DNA of 64,000 nt, taken from the NCBI GenBank assembly GCA_031472005.1, contig PZJY01000007.1:558001-622000 (forward strand), in the 5' to 3' direction. The notes below the pieces were generated by a model that searched no databases, was not told the DNA's origin, and saw only the letters and a list, made by a program, of their open reading frames with translations. Shown here piece by piece: positions 1 through 11,597 of this stretch; positions within the stretch are counted from its first letter, which is position 1; every line of letters begins with the position of its first letter. This DNA comes from Tetracladium setigerum. Lineage: Eukaryota > Ascomycota > Leotiomycetes > Helotiales. A program made the position numbers and the translations under genes.

Positions 1-3000
1 TGCAAGGATACAGAGAAAAAATGCTCTAGCAGCTTAGGAATTGGCCCACGGGGGGAACAGTCGTTGGGAGAAGCTTCAAAATCCAGGGGGGGTGGCCCAT
101 GAAATCGGGATATGCCACTACCGACAATTGGACTGCCGATTTCCATCTGACGAGGTGCAGATTCGACGTCGCGCTCATATCGAACTGATGGATGGCCGTT
201 GATATCTTCGCGGATGTCGAATGTACCACCGCCGTTACTAGCGTTTCCTTCAGTCTCGCAAATGAGGAGAATTTCTTGCTCGGATATTGGGAGTTCGAGG
301 GGATTGCCGCGCTCAATTGTTTCTTTGATCGCAAGGATATCGTAGAAACCGTCAGGGGATCCATTGAGTGACTTGAAGGAGTTGCAGACTAAAAGCCGGA
401 CAGCAACGGGTCGAGATTGGATAGGACGCATAGGCTGATTGCCACCCATTGGGCCAAAATGACTTGGAGGCCAGAAACCTCCAGCACCTGGTTGAGAACC
501 ACTTCCAAAAACATTAGGCGTACCCCAGGTATTTGCTCCAAACATCATTGAGTTGCCAAAGCCTCCACCTTCAAGTCCATATGGCACTTGTGGAAATGGT
601 TGTCTGATGTTGCCGGGAGCTGCGCTCGCTCGTCTAGCATTCCCACCAGGCGTAAGAGGCTCATCAGAATCATCTAGCAATGCACTGCTGCCCAGACGGT
701 GACTCAAGTTCTCCACATCATGTGACCTCAGGTCGTTCTGGTGCTGACCGTGTACAATACTCGCGGGGCGACCGATTGGGGCAGGTCTGGCGATAGGCTG
801 AGCAGGCCCAGGAGCAGAATCGAACGTGCCCGAATGCTGTCTAGAATGCGACTGTGCTGTTCCATTCTCTTTGACAGCATTGAAAAGAGCAGCGAGATTG
901 CCGGTAATCTGTTGTCCTCCAAATCCAGGTGGTGGATGTTGCGGGGGAAAGGCACCCCTGCCACCATGCATTCCAAAAATTGGGGGCATCTGCATGCTAT
1001 TTGGGGGAGGGATTTGTCTAAACTGACCATTGTTGGGATGTGGGTATGGGTGCATCTGTTCATGAGGCGGACGGCCGAATTGCATTCCTGGTGGATATGG
1101 TTGATGCCCAAAACTCTGTGGGGAAGCGTTGCCAAAGGGTAGTGGCTGGAATCCAGGAGGATTCTTGATAGCAGAATGCAATGGAGAAGTAGCCTGGGGA
1201 TGATGAAGATGTGGTTGGTTTTGATGCTTGCCAAAAGATCCGAGAAGCCCAGGGCTGCCTTGCAAGGGTGTCAAGGGAACCGGAGAGACATTTTGACTCT
1301 GTCCGGCATTCTGGGGCGTTGCTGGCAGCGAGGGATTTTCATGTTGGTACGATACCGACCGAGCTTTGATCGGAGTGGGTGCCTTGGGCAGTGCTGGCGT
1401 TACAACTGGAATATGAGGCGAAACAATTGGGTGAGGTTGGAGATTCGCTGGTATCGGAACTGGCGGTGGAGCTCGCTTAGCAGCTTGAGTAGCAGCATTC
1501 GCAGCTTGAGCAACGGCTTTTTGCGCAATCAATTCGTCACGGGCTTGCTTTTCCTTTGCGTCCTTGTCGGCTTTGGCTTTGGCCTCTTTCTCTCGTTTCT
1601 CCCGTTCCTGTTTCTCCCTGCGTTCCTTTACTTCTCGCTCCTTGATTTCCTTGGCCTCCTTCTCCTTTTGCCTTAATTCCTCTTTCTCCTTGCGTTCCCG
1701 TTCCTTGGACTCGCGCTGCTTACGCTCCGCCTCGGCTTGCCGGTCTCGCTGCTCCTGTAGTCGCTTCTGCTTCTCCGCCTCCTTCCTCAATCGCTCTTCT
1801 TCCTCGGCTTTCTTCTGGGCTTCCTTCTTCCTCCGTTTCTCTTCAGCCTTCTGGCGTTGTTCTTCCAGCCTCTTCTGCTCGGCTTCACGGGCAGCTGCTT
1901 CTTCCGCGGCCTTGTCAGCTTCTTTCCTGGCCTTTTCTTCAGCAAGAAGCTGCTTCTTTTGTGCCAGCTTCTCCTTCTTCTTCTGTGCGTCTTTGGCTTT
2001 TTTCGCCTTTTTCTGTGAAACTGCCGCCTCATCCTCAGCAATCTCCTCGAGAAGCTTCACTTGACGCTCTTTCGCAACTTTCTCCTTGTACGCCGTGAGA
2101 ACTCTCTGCTCAAACATCCGCGCAGCAAATATCTGGAACATCCGACGTCCTTCTTCCATCCGTTGCTCTTCCGTCATCGTGTCCTGGACACTGTTAGAAC
2201 ACTCTGCTTCATCAGACGATCCTTCACTAACCATCTCCTCGTCTTCATCATAGTCATCATCCTCCCCGCTTTCATACTCGTCATCATCTTCCTCCTCCTC
2301 GTCCTCGCCATATTCCGTATCATCAACGGGAGGTGGATGAGGGTGGTTGTGTGAATGACTGTGCATGCTTCCGTTTGGTGGATGACCATAAGATGGATTT
2401 GTGTATTGCTCCCTAGCATCCTCTTCCCGTGCCATTCGACGTTCAGCAAGTTGTTCCATCATCTCGATAAACTTCTTACCATCATTCTTCAATAGATCGT
2501 CGGCAACTGTAAGAATACCTCCTTGTACAGTAAGGCTATTCCCAAAATTGAAGAAATCTGTTGCGTGGGTTCGTGGCAATTCTTCGGGCTCTTCCTCGTC
2601 ACTAAAATCATCCTCCTCGTCCCCTTCTCCATCATCGTACTCTTCATCGTCATCCTCTTCGTCCTCTTCATCGTCCTCGCCTATTTGCTCTACTATCCTA
2701 CCCCGTGAAGGTTGCTGACCACTAAAGGCTGGGGGTAAGCGGTGCGGAGATGCTAGACCGCTAAGGGGACCGAATCGTCGTGGTGGAGGCATCATTGGAG
2801 GTGGTCCACCATCTCCTTGATGATTTGCATACTGCTCCAGTTCCTCATAGTATGCATCGTAAAGAACTTCCAGCTCCTCTTCAATTGCGGTGCGTTTTCG
2901 GCCACATACAGTACAACTACAAGAATGCTTTTGCTGTTCCTTCATTTTTTTTAAAACCGCATCTTTCTCAACCTTGACCAATGATTTTCGTTCGTCCTCT

Positions 3001-3764
3001 CCAAGTGATAGCCAAAATTCCTTGATACGCTCCCGCTCTTCCTGTGACGAAGTATTCCATATCTTTTCCTTCGATATACCAGGGCCACGAGGTACGTCTG
3101 TTGGTGCCAACGAAGAAATTGGTGGGAGGGCACTGTGGTGCGAGGATACGCCGTTATGCAAAGGGTGGAGCGAATGTCGTTCGGGCGGATTTTCTGGATT
3201 TTTCCTGCCTTTCTTCTTACCCTTCGAATTCTTCGTCGTTCGAGCAGGCGGGGGGACTGTGTAGCCATTTGTAGGAGATCCGTTCTGTCCATACGACCCA
3301 GAATACACATCGTCTGCTTCATCGGTATCGTATGGATCGGCTTCTGGCGACACGAATTGGCCATTCTGACGGTATGAGTCTTGCAGGCCATGGTTTTGAA
3401 AACGCTCCTCTAAGTCGTCCATCTGTCTACTGCTGGACGAAGAGGCGTGGGTTCCATTCGTCTGCAAATTTTGAGGCTGTTGCGCCGCAAGCTTGGCCTT
3501 TTCCTTCTCCCTCCGCTTCTGCTTCTTCCTGTTGACACCTTGGGTAGCATTGCCATTTGTATTTGCTGGTGGGATTGGCATCTGGCCGTTTGGTTTTGTG
3601 GTCGTCTGGGCCATGGCTGGGGATGTCTCAGATGGATGTGGAGAGTTGCTAGCTTTAGGTATAGTTATAGTCTTTGAACCATCCCTGTTTGCGTATTTCG
3701 ACGAGGCTTTAGGGATTGGAGAAGCTGAGGGCTGCGCAGGCTGGGGTCGTTGATTTGCGGGCAT
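1..3764 (-). CDS. NST1: Nst1-like stress response protein (C-terminus cut by window edge)
   Basis: The frame is open from an ATG at 3762-3764 to the left edge with no stop, so about 1,254 codons are present and the C-terminus is missing. The N-terminus (MPANQRPQP...) is Ser/Pro/Thr/Asn-rich. Near residue 278 there is a Cys pair region (CSCTVCGRKR) followed by an acidic helix. Two strongly acidic Asp/Glu runs lie at about residues 358-393 and 480-516. A very long Lys/Glu/Arg/Gln charged helix or coiled coil spans about 558-741. A Pro/Gln/His-rich tail follows. This order is that of fungal Nst1, a negative regulator of salt tolerance that interacts with the splicing factor Msl1 in yeast. No intron is visible. 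The family assignment is firm; the molecular role here is inferred from the family. Confidence 0.85.
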   Translation of the reverse strand, partial: MPANQRPQPAQPSASPIPKASSKYANRDGSKTITIPKASNSPHPSETSPAMAQTTTKPNGQMPIPPANTNGNATQGVNRKKQKRREKEKAKLAAQQPQNLQTNGTHASSSSSRQMDDLEERFQNHGLQDSYRQNGQFVSPEADPYDTDEADDVYSGSYGQNGSPTNGYTVPPPARTTKNSKGKKKGRKNPENPPERHSLHPLHNGVSSHHSALPPISSLAPTDVPRGPGISKEKIWNTSSQEERERIKEFWLSLGEDERKSLVKVEKDAVLKKMKEQQKHSCSCTVCGRKRTAIEEELEVLYDAYYEELEQYANHQGDGGPPPMMPPPRRFGPLSGLASPHRLPPAFSGQQPSRGRIVEQIGEDDEEDEEDDDEEYDDGEGDEEDDFSDEEEPEELPRTHATDFFNFGNSLTVQGGILTVADDLLKNDGKKFIEMMEQLAERRMAREEDAREQYTNPSYGHPPNGSMHSHSHNHPHPPPVDDTEYGEDEEEEDDDEYESGEDDDYDEDEEMVSEGSSDEAECSNSVQDTMTEEQRMEEGRRMFQIFAARMFEQRVLTAYKEKVAKERQVKLLEEIAEDEAAVSQKKAKKAKDAQKKKEKLAQKKQLLAEEKARKEADKAAEEAAAREAEQKRLEEQRQKAEEKRRKKEAQKKAEEEERLRKEAEKQKRLQEQRDRQAEAERKQRESKERERKEKEELRQKEKEAKEIKEREVKERREKQEREKREKEAKAKADKDAKEKQARDELIAQKAVAQAANAATQAAKRAPPPVPIPANLQPHPIVSPHIPVVTPALPKAPTPIKARSVSYQHENPSLPATPQNAGQSQNVSPVPLTPLQGSPGLLGSFGKHQNQPHLHHPQATSPLHSAIKNPPGFQPLPFGNASPQSFGHQPYPPGMQFGRPPHEQMHPYPHPNNGQFRQIPPPNSMQMPPIFGMHGGRGAFPPQHPPPGFGGQQITGNLAALFNAVKENGTAQSHSRQHSGTFDSAPGPAQPIARPAPIGRPASIVHGQHQNDLRSHDVENLSHRLGSSALLDDSDEPLTPGGNARRASAAPGNIRQPFPQVPYGLEGGGFGNSMMFGANTWGTPNVFGSGSQPGAGGFWPPSHFGPMGGNQPMRPIQSRPVAVRLLVCNSFKSLNGSPDGFYDILAIKETIERGNPLELPISEQEILLICETEGNASNGGGTFDIREDINGHPSVRYERDVESAPRQMEIGSPIVGSGISRFHGPPPLDFEASPNDCSPRGPIPKLLEHFFSVSL

Positions 3765-5638
3765 TCCGATCAAAGGCTATCGGGATCGGAGCGAAGGGAC
3801 ATCAAGACTAGGCGAGAAGGAGCTATTAGACGGCAGACGCGCAAAGGCAGGGAAAGCGCGCAACTGAAGCAAAGCTGGAACCAGCAGCCAGAAGGTCCAA
3901 GGTGACTTTGACTTGAGGCCAGACACTCACTGGAACGGCGAATGGGGGAGTATCGAAGAGGTGCTTACTCTACCCCACCAAGCAGTTGTTGTTGGTTGGG
4001 ATGAGGAGGTTTGCGTGTCGGATCGAGAAGCTGGAGGAGTTTGCGGCAAGATCGCGAGAGGGACGGATGGGGTAGTGTATGCCGGAGGGTTGGGGGTGGG
4101 TTGTAGGAGGGTTGGAGAAGTCGCGAGGGCGTTGGGAAATGGAGATGTTGCTTGCAATCTTTCAACGTTGATGTTGCCGTTGTTTCGTCAAGAGGCACTG
4201 GAAAAGCCAAGACCACAATGGAACCTTGGATGCCTGAGATTGCAGGCCGAAAGCGAGGCAGTATTTGTTTACATTCTTTTTAATTGCCATGAGCTGCAGG
4301 TCATCGGTCATCAAAGTGTTATTGTAAATACTCTGTACCCATTTGACATTCTGTTTAACATGAATAATTAGGAAGGAAAAATGAAGCCTATGGTGAACAA
4401 GCGTATGCTTAGATATTTATCTATATTGTATTGACACTTATCAGCACCTAGGATGGTGAAATGATACATGCGTTTTTGCGAAGTATTTGAAGTATCTCTC
4501 CATTAGTTGATTAGTGATACACAAGTACCTTCAATGTTGATAGCATTCTGGAATAACATAGGCGTAAAGCGCTTGTTGAGGTACTAGTATGCTCATTGCT
4601 TGAGATCCGTAGATCTGTAGATCTGTAATAGACTGTACTGCGCCATTGCTGCATAGACACTAAGAATATTCCGTTGTTCGGTACCAAAAGAAAGTGTAAT
4701 TATTTCTACTGAATTAGACTAGCTACCTTACCTACTTGCCTGAGACTGTTGCATTGTTTCCATTAGGATCAACAACATTTTAATTAGACGTTACATTACA
4801 GTACTTCCATTCATTGAATTGCCATCAATTACATATGTATACTTTCATTGCATTATTGGCATCAACACTATGCTCAATGCTCATCCTCTCCACGGTAAGT
4901 GTCGTTCGTCCATTCTCACCACAGTTTTTCTCCTCCTCAAATCTTTCCGAAACATGTCCATGTCTTCAACCACCCTTCACCTCTTTCCCCCATCTCTCTC
5001 CACAATTACGAGGCTCAACTCCCCTTCAGCTTCCCAACCAACTGGAGTTGTGCTCCTGACATGCGCTGACTGACTTTCCGCTCTGTTGCAGATCTCCAGC
5101 GTCACTCCATCGCTAAACCCGAACAGGAGGCCGCCGCCCGACTCAGCCTTCTTTCTGCCTCTCCTGCCGGCAGAACTTCTAAGAATATCTTCACATCCTC
5201 CCTCACAACTCTCTCCTCTCACGTCCCTCTAAAAGCGCGTCGAAAACACAGCTAAAAAGGGGCTCTTCTTCTCACCTCTTAAGGAAGCCATTCACCCACA
5301 CCCTCCCCCCTTCTTCCCTTCGCCCCAAACGAAACTTCTTAGTTTTGTTGCTTTCACCCGGCGACCTACAGTACTGTACTTGCTGCAGCAAGCATCCCTC
5401 CCATCTCCAAGCTTGCCCTTGACCCTTCCAACAAATCCAATCGATTGATCGCCAGTTGCTCTGCATCGCGAATCCGCATCTCGCAGGCGTACACCGACCG
5501 ATACATATCAGCGCGACAAACAAGCCATTGTGCTCTGTACGCGTCGTTCCTCACCTTTCCTGGTCTCGGCCTCACCAACTTTCCAAGCTCGAGATACGCC
5601 AGCTTCACTGCTCATCCTCCGACACACCAGTAAACAAA
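3765..5638. other. Intergenic between divergent NST1 and rho2
   Basis: No supported gene. The 3765-4160 part is likely the NST1 leader and promoter. The last few hundred bases before rho2 (about 4900-5638) are C/T-rich pyrimidine stretches typical of promoters and 5' leaders in filamentous fungi. A short gatctgta duplication sits near 4607-4626. Confidence 0.6.
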
Positions 5639-6584
5639 ATGGCAGACCAACCACAACAACCCGCGGCGAATGTGATTCGAAGGTACGTCTAAGATGTTCG
5701 AGATATGGAGGGTAGCTTTGCTTCAATCCGCCTGCAAAATTTGGGAGCTGCGCAGTTGGCCGTGTCACGATGGGGTGAGGGGCGGCTCGGCAGGAATAGT
5801 GTTGGATTTCTTTGATTATCAAACATCTGATCACCCCCGATCGTGTACTAATCGTCTCGCAGAAAACTGGTGATCATTGGAGATGGTGCCTGTGGTAAAA
5901 CCTCGCTGCTCAGTGTCTTCACGCTGGGCTATTTCCCAACAGTAAGTGCCATTGCCCTCCAATCTGCAGGCCATCGGAACTAATCTCTCTGTAGCATTAT
6001 GTGAGTATGGAACGATCACAACCAATCCTCCACCATACTGATACCAGGAATAGGTGCCGACAGTGTTTGAGAATTATGTGACCGACTGCAGAGTAGATGG
6101 GAAGAACGTTCAATTGGCGTTATGGGATACTGCCGGCCAGGAAGATTACGAGCGACTCCGCCCACTGGCCTACTCAAAAGCCCATGTTATTCTAGTTGGA
6201 TTCTCGATTGACACTCCCGATTCTCTGGATAACGTCAAGCACAAGGTAGGCGGTGACCAGCAACTGTATGGAGATGATGCTAATCATCTATAGTGGGTGG
6301 AAGAAGCTAATGAACGATGCCCCGGTGTTCCCATCATACTCGTCGGACTGAAGAAGGATTTACGAGAAGACCCGATAGCGATCGAAGAGATGAGAAAGAA
6401 GTCGCAGCATTTTGTCGGACACAAGGAAGCCTCTGATATTGCCCATGATATTGGAGCGCGGAAATACCTCGAATGTTCATCCTTAACGGGCGAGGGAGTC
6501 GACGATGTGTTCGAGGCTGCGACAAGGGCAGCACTTCTGACATTCGAAAAGGGGGAAGGCGGTGGATGCTGTGTAATCCTCTAA
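5639..6584 (+). CDS. rho2: Rho2-type small GTPase, five exons including a 6-nt microexon
   Basis: Exons are 5639-5682, 5863-5941, 5995-6000, 6054-6245 and 6294-6584, giving 612 nt and 203 residues. The G1 loop GDGACGKT is at residues 21-28. The effector segment YVPTVFENY, the DTAGQEDYERLRP switch II, and a C-terminal CVIL prenylation box (geranylgeranyl type) preceded by another Cys are all visible. The sequence CRVDGKNVQLALWDTAGQ and the ending GGGCCVIL match Rho2 rather than Rho1 or Rho3. Rho2 acts at the plasma membrane in cell-wall integrity and alpha-glucan synthesis signalling. The third exon encodes only His-Tyr of the effector loop and is flanked by two 53-nt introns. Every splice junction is canonical and keeps the frame. 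Confidence 0.95.
5995..6000 (+). other. rho2: 6-nt microexon (His-Tyr) of rho2
   Basis: CATTAT lies between ...CTGTAG and GTGAGT. Its inclusion gives FPT-HY-VPTVFENY, exactly the conserved Rho effector region. Skipping it would remove two residues without changing frame. Both flanking introns are 53 nt. Confidence 0.85.
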
Positions 6585-7978
6585 ACGTCAATCCAGCCGC
6601 CCTCCATAGCAATGGACAACAAACCCAATCCACGAGACACACCTTCAGTTTCGCTCTCTACTCGGATCCCTCGCCCTCTAAAACAACACCATAAAGCGCT
6701 AACCACGATCACCCATTACAGACACAAACACAAACTACCAAAAGTTCTCGAGAAGAAGAAGTTCTCACCACTCACGTTCTATTTCTTGCTTTCATCTACC
6801 AAGCCAAGAGGGAAACAGCCAAATAAACAAACAAACACCTTTTAATGACGTAACTCACGACCCACGGTCTACCACAATCCTTTCAAAAATTTCATTCTCT
6901 CTGTCTCTCTCTCTCTCGCTCTCTCCCTCTCTGGGCTTTCTGCGACCCCAAAATCCATTCTACCAACCTACCAACCAGCATAACCTCCCAGGCCGCCGAC
7001 ACTACCTACGATTCTCATACTTTTTGTTATTACTGCATGGCTTGCGCGCGGACTTTGGAACTGAAATCGAAGGGAAGGAAGGAAGGAAAGGAAAGGACGA
7101 AAATAAACGAAATCTTCCTGCCTTCTCTTTTTGTTAATGGTGGAAAGCATGGGAAAAAGAAACAAAAACGCACAGATGCATGCATGATCACCTGATAGAT
7201 GCTTTTGCTTGTTTACTTGCCTCTTTCTTTTCTTTAATCTACCTGGTGCTGGTGGTGGTCTTTGTCTTTTTTGGGGGCCCGGGGCATGCCTGGCCTGGCC
7301 TGCTCGAGAAATTTGCTTGCTTGCTTGCTTAAGTGACGGACGGACGGACGAATAATAGCGAGGAGTTTAAGTTGTACATATGGTAGAATTCTCATTTTAT
7401 ATCACATGGTTCCCTCAAGTAGGTGCTATCTATCTATCTATGATAGTAGAGTGGGTTGACTATGGAATGAAAAGCAAAGCAAGGCATTATGAAACATTTC
7501 TTAGCGAGTTGAAAGTTTTTTGTTGTTAATTAACAGTGAGGTTCTTTACAATGTGTGCATATTTTGATATTTTGTTCTTTTGAGTGTCTTGTGTGAATAT
7601 GTTCCGTCTATTTTACTTGAATATATGCCAAATATCTTTACAGTTTCGTCTCGTACCTACACATGCCCTTTTTCCCTTGCTTCGGTTTGTCTCTGATGGT
7701 TCTATACTGTACAGTACAAACTCGACCGCCTCCTCGAGTTTCCTGGCGAATAACGCCCACCGAATGAATACATAATTGTACACCCTCCCTCGGATTTTTA
7801 CCGAGACACTTTTTTCCGCAATAGACACAACCACCCTCTTCGCCCCCTGACATGTTTCCTCGTACACAACAATACTCCTCCATCCTCTCCTAAAATCTTT
7901 CATCCTTTCATCCTTTCACCCTTTCCAAAAGTCCACTTCCCATAACTTCACATCACAACACAAAAGTAACACACCAAA
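6585..7978. other. Intergenic / rho2 3' UTR with simple repeats
   Basis: No gene supported. The stretch holds a CT-rich microsatellite near 6895-6937, GGAA-type runs near 7072-7097, a TTGC tandem repeat at 7313-7330, a GACG-type repeat at about 7335-7350 and an ATCT run near 7425-7441. It is the downstream region of rho2 and, at its right end, of the convergent mL40 gene. Confidence 0.6.
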
Positions 7979-8804
7979 CTACCTCGTCCAGCCATGATTC
8001 CATGCCTCCTTTCCAGGCGTATCAACCTGAAATCTCGCATACTCAATCGGCACACCACCATGTCCGAAAAGACCCTTCTTCTCCATCGCAATACGATATA
8101 ATCTCCCTGAATCCTTGGTCTCTGGCTTTCCATTGTTGGTATCGAGGAGTCTGAGTTCTTCGCAGGCGTCGTGCATGCTTTGGTGCATTCTGTAGTACGA
8201 GAAAAAGAGAGAAAAGTATTAGCTATGACTTGATTCTCTTGCTCGGTTTCTTTTCAAATGGGATATATATTCTCTCTGGCATATTTTTGGGAAGCATTGC
8301 GTTTTTTCCCAATTTCCAAAAAAAAAAATGTATTGTAAAAAAAGAGAAGGAGGTTTTGTTATAGGTAGGTGATAGGGAAAATAAAAGAACATACCTCGCG
8401 AGTTCTCCCTCCTCCGCAGCCAATTTATTCCGTCTCGCCAACAACCACGCACGATGAATAGTCCAATGCCTCAATGTTCTCAACCGCGACAATCGCAGCG
8501 GGCGCGGCGTGAGCGCATGTTGCATGTGGTATCGTATGAGCGAGATACGCTGCTCGGAGATTGTTTTAGAGGGTCGTTTGCCCTTGCCCTTTTTGCCGCC
8601 GGGTTTGCCAGTTCCACCTTTGGCTACTTTGAGGAGCGTTGATGAGGTGCTGAGGGCGCGTGTGGTTGTGTTGAAGGGGCTGGTCGCATTTTGACGGAGG
8701 GTGGTGGCCGTTTGGGATAGGAGGGTTGTGGTAGTTGTGGGCTTGCGGTTGGTGGTGAGGGCGAGGGAGCGGAAGCTGGAGAGGAGGTTGGTTATGGGTG
8801 GCAT
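7979..8804 (-). CDS. MRPL28: Mitochondrial large-subunit ribosomal protein mL40 (MRPL28 family)
   Basis: Two exons, 8395-8804 and 7979-8189, give 621 nt and 206 residues. The N-terminus is basic, rich in Ser/Thr, and free of acids for about 60 residues, as expected of a mitochondrial presequence. The core contains KRPSKTISEQRISLIRYHM, then RPLRLSRLRTLRHWTIHRAW. The C-terminal exon reads CEELRLL... GRLYRIAMEKKG... VPIEYARFQ... AWNHGW. These are the hallmarks of fungal mL40. The ATG at 8804 was preferred over an upstream in-frame ATG at 8981 because it directly begins the targeting-like sequence; the longer start cannot be excluded. It is head-to-head with the DUF1749 gene. Confidence 0.88.
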
Positions 8805-9457
8805 GATGGATGGGCGGGAGCGGGAATGCCCTCGTTGTGGTGATGTGATGATGGTGGGTTGTTGTATGTGATGGGTAGTCTGGAGATAATTTTGAAGTTC
8901 GAGATGATGTCGAGAATGGGTTGATGCGGCTGCCGTATTCGCTTGGCGTCCTTGCAGTGGGTGTGTTGTCAATGTCGACATCCCCTCTCCATCAGGCTAT
9001 ATCCAGCTTCAGAACGCACTTCGTCCGTTTGTTTCGATTTGGTGTCTATCAAAGAAGTTTTAATTTGGACAATTCTCTCTCAAACAATTCGCTTTTAAAT
9101 CGGAGGAATTCCTGTGAAAGTGAGGAGAGTTGGAGTGAGGCTTGTATATTCACAACTCTTGAAAGATTCAAGATTCGAAGGTAAGTTCGGAATTTTAGAA
9201 CCTTCTAATCTTCAAGTCTAACATTTGACAAGTAAACAGGTCAGTCAAAGTATGAGCTATCCCATTCATTGCCAGCTCTTTGCTCATTGCTGGTCGGGTT
9301 ATTTCTGACAAGTTTCGTCAGCACTGTCGTTTTTGACGTCAAAACTGCTGTAAATCGTTGAGAAGAAACTAGGCGCAGACAACTGCTCAAAAACTTTCAA
9401 TCTTCAAAGGAAACATCTTGTTCAACAATCAGCCCAAATCTCTTCGCAGGTGTCAAA

Positions 9458-10458
9458 ATGGCCGGAGATACTGTTGGAAGACATGGTATTCTCCATGAAT
9501 ACGTATGTGCAGTCTAGCTTTCACAAATCACTCGATTCTTCTTCTCAGAATCCTACAATCGCTCACATCCTCACAGACTAGACGACTCGCAGCATTTGAA
9601 CATATGGTTTCAAGTCCAACCACTGACCGCCAACCTCAAAATCTGCTCATCTTCGTCGGCGGTCTCTCAGATGGCCTCATAACAGTACCCTACACGACGC
9701 CCCTCGCCAGAGCCCTCCCACCAAATTGGACCCTTGCCGAAACTCTTCTTTCATCATCCTACGAACAATGGGGAATTTCCTCCCTCCAAAAAGACGTCGC
9801 TGAGCTCTCCAAATGTGTCTCCTATTTCCGTGCTCTCAAAACTGGGAAAATAGTCATAATGGGCCATTCAACCGGCTGTCAAGATGTCATGGAGTATCTC
9901 ACTGGTACCGGCACCTCTGAGCGAGAGAAGATTGATGGAGGTATTATCCAAGCCAGCGTCAGTGATCGCGAGGCTTTGGCATCTTTCGATGACAAATTAG
10001 TGGAGAAGTCTGAGTTTGCTCAGAAATGGGTCGATGAGGGGAGAGCGGAAGATATCTTACCGTCTCAATTCTCGATCGGTTTGTTCGGCAATACACCAGT
10101 AACAGCTCGAAGATTCCTCTCACTGGCTTCTCCAAACCACGACGGCGATGATGACTACTTTAGCACAGATCTGCTGGATGAGCAACTGCAAAAGAGTTTC
10201 GGCGCATTGCCGAATGGAAGTCCACTGTGCATTTTGTATAGTGGGGAGGATCAGTATGTGCCGAAAGGGGTTGATAAGAAGGCTTTGGTCGAGAAGTGGA
10301 TTGGGTTTGTGAAGAGAGGGAATGGAAGTGTCGATGAAGTCAATTCAGGTGTTGTGGAGGGAGCGACTCATAACTTGAAGGGTTGTGATGAAGAGATTGT
10401 GAAAGATTTAATAGGCCGGGTTGTACGGTTCGTGGAGGGTATCGAGAAAAGCTTGTAG
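9458..10458 (+). CDS. DUF1749 alpha/beta hydrolase (UPF0613 / SidJ-type)
   Basis: Exons 9458-9502 and 9577-10458 give 927 nt and 308 residues. The acceptor at 9576 is used because the nearer CAG at 9548 leads to a stop within a few codons, and it yields ILHEY-TRRLAAFEH, the usual family N-terminus. The nucleophile elbow GHSTGCQD places the catalytic Ser at about residue 113. A C-terminal GATHNLKGCDEE supplies the likely His, and an Asp is in SGEDQYVP. DUF1749 includes SidJ, an intracellular esterase that hydrolyses fusarinine-type siderophores in Aspergillus fumigatus, but it also contains paralogues of unknown role. Function is therefore open. A siderophore locus lies about 18 kb downstream. 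Confidence 0.88.
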
Positions 10459-11597
10459 ATACTCGTCTTTTAGAAGGTATTGTCTGTCTTTTTTCTTCCC
10501 TTAGATTCAGGAGTGTAGCGTGCTAATTGTTCAAATTTCCAGGAAAGACCGGCTCAAACAGACAAGATCTTAGAAAGGTTTACAGCTGTCGCATAAAAAT
10601 TTCCTCTATATCGCTCGATCAAATAGATATCGAACAACGATTATTAACATATGGGGATAGGTATAAGACCACTTATCATTTTTAGATCTCGTCAAATGAC
10701 AGAAAACTTCGACCCGCAGCAACAGATCAAAGCAGTAAATAAAATTATCCAATTATCTACCCAAACGAACACATTTCATTTGATCAAAGAGATGACCTGA
10801 CTTGTGCATTCTTTCATGCGATTAATTACAAACAATTGATACAGAAAAAGATGACAGAAAGATTCGCAATCAAATGTCCTATGCACTAAAAACAAGACTC
10901 GAGGGTGTCACTCGATCAGATGATTGGCTAGCGCGCCTTAGCGAGTGACCATCAAGCGCCTTTCGTAAACCGTTACGGACCACAACCAACGCATCTTCCT
11001 CTTACAGCATACGGCATTTGGCAGCTATGCAAACAACAGATTTGTTCCCTCCTCATCGCCATTTCTATCAAGAAATACGTTATCTTGTGCACTGCTCTCG
11101 AGCACGGATATACGCCTTTTATCCCACTCCCTCATCCCTGTCGCCGCTGTATCCTCCTTCCCAAACCATCGAGACCAAGACTTTTGACGCCTTCCTCGAG
11201 AGCTTCACATGGGTTGTTTGTACACAATCTCTACCGAAGCTTTGCGACATTCTAGATCTAGCCCATTGGGGTCAAATGCAATCGAGGGGTAATGTACGCA
11301 ATAGGGTGCATCCCGGTGGCGTCGGCATCGATTCGTCAGTCGATATCGAGCAGGTGTCTGAAATGCTTGTCTGAACAGGAAGCTCTCAAGCAAAAATATA
11401 CAATAGTTCATGCAGAGGGAATGTTCTACTGCATGTTCCTGGTACCTACGTCTTTTGTGCCAGGAAAACGCGATAGCCGTCTTGCTGCACATCATGGGGT
11501 GGGTTCACTGCTCATATAAAGATGATCTGCACGGCACAGAGATGTTTCTGCAGTCTCCAAGATAGCATTTCTTGAAGACCAAGGTGGATCGAACAAG
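10459..11597. other. Intergenic, no gene supported
   Basis: AT-rich downstream region of the DUF1749 gene followed by the promoter of the subtilase. A 118-codon frame at 11018-11374 has no recognisable motif and was not accepted. Confidence 0.5.

Noticed and set aside
1564..2064. Plus-strand 166-codon Ser/Phe/Cys-rich frame
   Set aside because: Antisense shadow of the Lys/Glu/Arg coiled-coil of NST1; biased composition is fully explained by the other strand.
11018..11374. 118-codon plus-strand frame
   Set aside because: No motif, and mixed composition; lies in the subtilase promoter.
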